Shown piece by piece: positions 55,201-58,200 of a stretch of 64,000 bases of DNA. Positions within the stretch are counted from its first letter, which is position 1. The number at the start of each line of letters is the position of its first letter. The notes under the pieces are model-generated. The model was not told the DNA's origin and made no database searches. It was given only the letters and a program-made list of their open reading frames with translations. Source of the DNA: VXRN01 sp963664365 (GTDB taxonomy: Bacteria; Chloroflexota; Dehalococcoidia; Lucifugimonadales; UBA1123); assembly GCA_963664365.1 (NCBI GenBank), contig OY761144.1, forward strand, positions 1,984,001-2,048,000. Reading direction: 5' to 3'. The translations under genes and the position numbers were made by a program.

Positions 55201-58200
55201 GAGAACGAGGCGCTGATGGTCGCGCCGCTCGCGTTCGTCGCCGCGAACCCGCCCCGCGCGACCTTGTTCCCCTTGACCGTTCCGTCGCCGTGGGCGTAGG
55301 ACGCGGTGATCGTCCCCTTGTTGTGGGAGACCAGGCCGCCGGCGTGGGCCGTGTTCGTGAGCGTCCCCGTGTCCGTCGTGGTGGCGGTCACGCTGCCCGT
55401 GGCGAAGCTGGCCGCGATGGTGTCGCCCGTGTCGTTGAGCGCGGCCAGGCCGCCGGCGTGGGCCTCGTTGGCGTCGTCGGAGGTGGCGGTGACCGCCGCG
55501 CGGGAGTAGCTGGACACTATCGCCCCGTCGTTCCAGCCCACCAGTCCCCCGGCGTAGCCCTTGCCGGCGGACGTGCCGCCGCTTCGGGTTATGGCGACCT
55601 CGCCCAGCGAGCTCGACCCGCTGACCGTACCGCTGTTCTTGCCCGCCAGAGCCCCGGCGTACACTTCGTGGGTGGACGTGGTGGAGGTCACGGCGGCGGT
55701 GACGTCCACGTCTTCCAGCTTCACGTTCTTGACCTCGCCGCCGCTCCCGATCACCCCAAACAAGCCCGCGTATGCGCTGCCGCCGCTAGTCGTGGAGTTT
55801 ATGAACAGGTTGGATATCTTGTACGTCGCTCCGTTGCCCTCGAACTCCCCGGTGTAGCCCGCCGCGGCGTCCCCGATGGGCGTCCAGCCCGCGCCGCTGT
55901 TCCAGTAGGTGTCGCCGGAGTCCACGTCGCCGTCGCCGTCCGTGTCGAAGTCCAGGTTCGCCGCCAGCTCGTAGCCCGTGCATGTCGGATTGCCGGTGTT
56001 CTGGGATGAAATGTCCGCCGCCGTCTCCCCGCAGCCCATGTTGTCTTCCGCGTTGGGGAACGCGGTCTTGTAGCTGGTAGTGGCCGTCTCCGGTACGCCG
56101 TCCCCGTTCAGGTCGTAGCGTATGGCGTTGAGTTGGGCGAGGCTGGATACTTCGATCAGCCCGTCGTTGTCGGCGTCGTAGTCCCCGGCGCTGGCGACCA
56201 AAGTTGTGCTCACAGTGTCCGACGCCGCCGAGTCGTCGTATCCCGTCGCCGTGGCGATGACCCGGAAATAATACGTCGTCCCCGACGTCAACCCCGACGT
56301 CACCTTGTGCGTGTTGATCGTCGTCGTTGCCGTGTCCGTGATCTGAGAGAACGTGCTCGTCGCGCTCCACTCCACCTCATAGACAGTGTCCAGGCTCACC
56401 GCCGTCCAGTCCACCTGGATTTTCGTTCCATCTACTGAGAGCTTGACGCCGCTGGGCTTCGGTATGTCATCGTCTTTGATGGTGATGGTCGGGACGCTGG
56501 ACGCCTGACGCAGGTGGCTGGAAAGCGGCGACAGGTTCAGCGCGTTGTCCGCCGCGTCGACCTTGTTGTTCACCGCCGTCAGCGTTGCGCTCGACGTCGT
56601 CGCCGCGCCGGCCGGGATGGTCAGCATCCTCTTGTCGGAAGTGTAGGCGGCGTTGGCCGGGATGGTGTAGGACAGGTCCGTCGCCCACGCGCCGGAGAGA
56701 GTCGGCGTGATGGTGGTGGACGTAATCGGGTTCGCGCCGCAGGCGCTGGCGTTCGTTCCCGCCGCGCTCTCGCATATCGTCGTGTTGCTCACCGTCCAAT
56801 TCACCGTCGGCACCCCTTGCAGCAGCGCGTGGGGGAGGGTGCGGACGTGCAGCACCGGGTACTGGCTGGACGTCCCGAAGTCCCACGGGTTGTCGTTGCC
56901 GTCGTCGTTGGGGCCGTTGGTAGTATCGCCGTCCACGTTCACGTTCCAATTGGCGTACAGCGAACTGACCGTCCCGTACGCCGTCGGCGTCTGCAATTCG
57001 CTCGTCGTCTTCCCCTCCGGCGCGGTGTTGTCCGTGTCGTCGGCGATGCCGGAGACTTCCGTGTCCCAGTAGGCGTGGCTGACCGTGCCGTCCTGGTCTC
57101 CCACCAGGCCGCCGATGTTCTTCGTCGTAGGCGTTCCGGTGGAAGTCACCGTCCCCTTGGACCAGCCCACAGTTATGGTCCCGGCGTTGTTGTGGCCCAC
57201 CAGCCCGCCGATGTCCACCGTGTTGCCGGCGCTGGCGGACACGTTGCCCGTGGCATAGACGGCCCTGATGGTCCCGGCGTTGCGGCCCACCAGCCCGCCC
57301 GCGTCTATCTCGCTGCCCGTGTTCGCGCTGCCGGTGACGGTGACGTCCCCCGTGGCGTAGCTCGCCTCGACGGTGCCTCCGAGGTTCCACGCCAGCAGCC
57401 CGCCGGCGATGGCGTCGCTGGAGCCGGACGCCGTCGCCGTCACATTCGCGCTGGAGTAGCTCTTTCGGATCGTTCCGCTGTTGTTGCCCGCGAAGCCCGC
57501 GGCGTAGGCCGTGGCCCCGCCCCCTCCCGTCTGCTTGGCCGTCACGGAGCCGGTGACGTAGGAGTCGCTGATGGTCCCCTCGTTCCATGCCGTCAGCGCC
57601 GAGACGAATGCGTTATCGGTCCCAGTCGTGCCCGACGCCGTGCCGGTGACGTCGACGCCGGTCAGGTACAGGTTTCGCACCGTGCCCTGTGGGCCTAAGG
57701 TGCCAAACAGGCCGACGCTGCCCGCCGCGCTGGTGAAGGACCTGTTGATGAACAGGTTCTTTATCTCGTATTCGTTGCCTTCCAGTTCGCCTAGATAGGT
57801 TTGTATCGGATTCCAGCCCGTTCCGGTGTTGTAGGTGTCGTCCCGAATGCCGTTGCCGTCCTCGTCGAAGTCCAGGTCCGTCGTAAGCTCGTAGCCTTCG
57901 CATGCGCCGGGGCAGCCCATGCTCGCGGCCCAGCTAGGGTAGGCGGCCTTGTAATCGTTACTGTTGCCGACGCTGCCCTGGCCGTTGGGGTCGTCCCGGA
58001 TGGCGTTCAACTGCTCCAGGCTGCTGACCTCTATCAGCCTGTCGTTGTCCTGGTCATAGTCGATCCCGCCCGGCGACCCGGTGTCCTCGTCCGACGCCAC
58101 GCTGTCTTCGTAGTCGGACTTGTAGGCGATGAGGCGCGCGGTGTAGGTAGTCCCGGCCGTCAAGTCAGTGATTTCGGCGGTTGTGGTGGCGCCGGGGGTT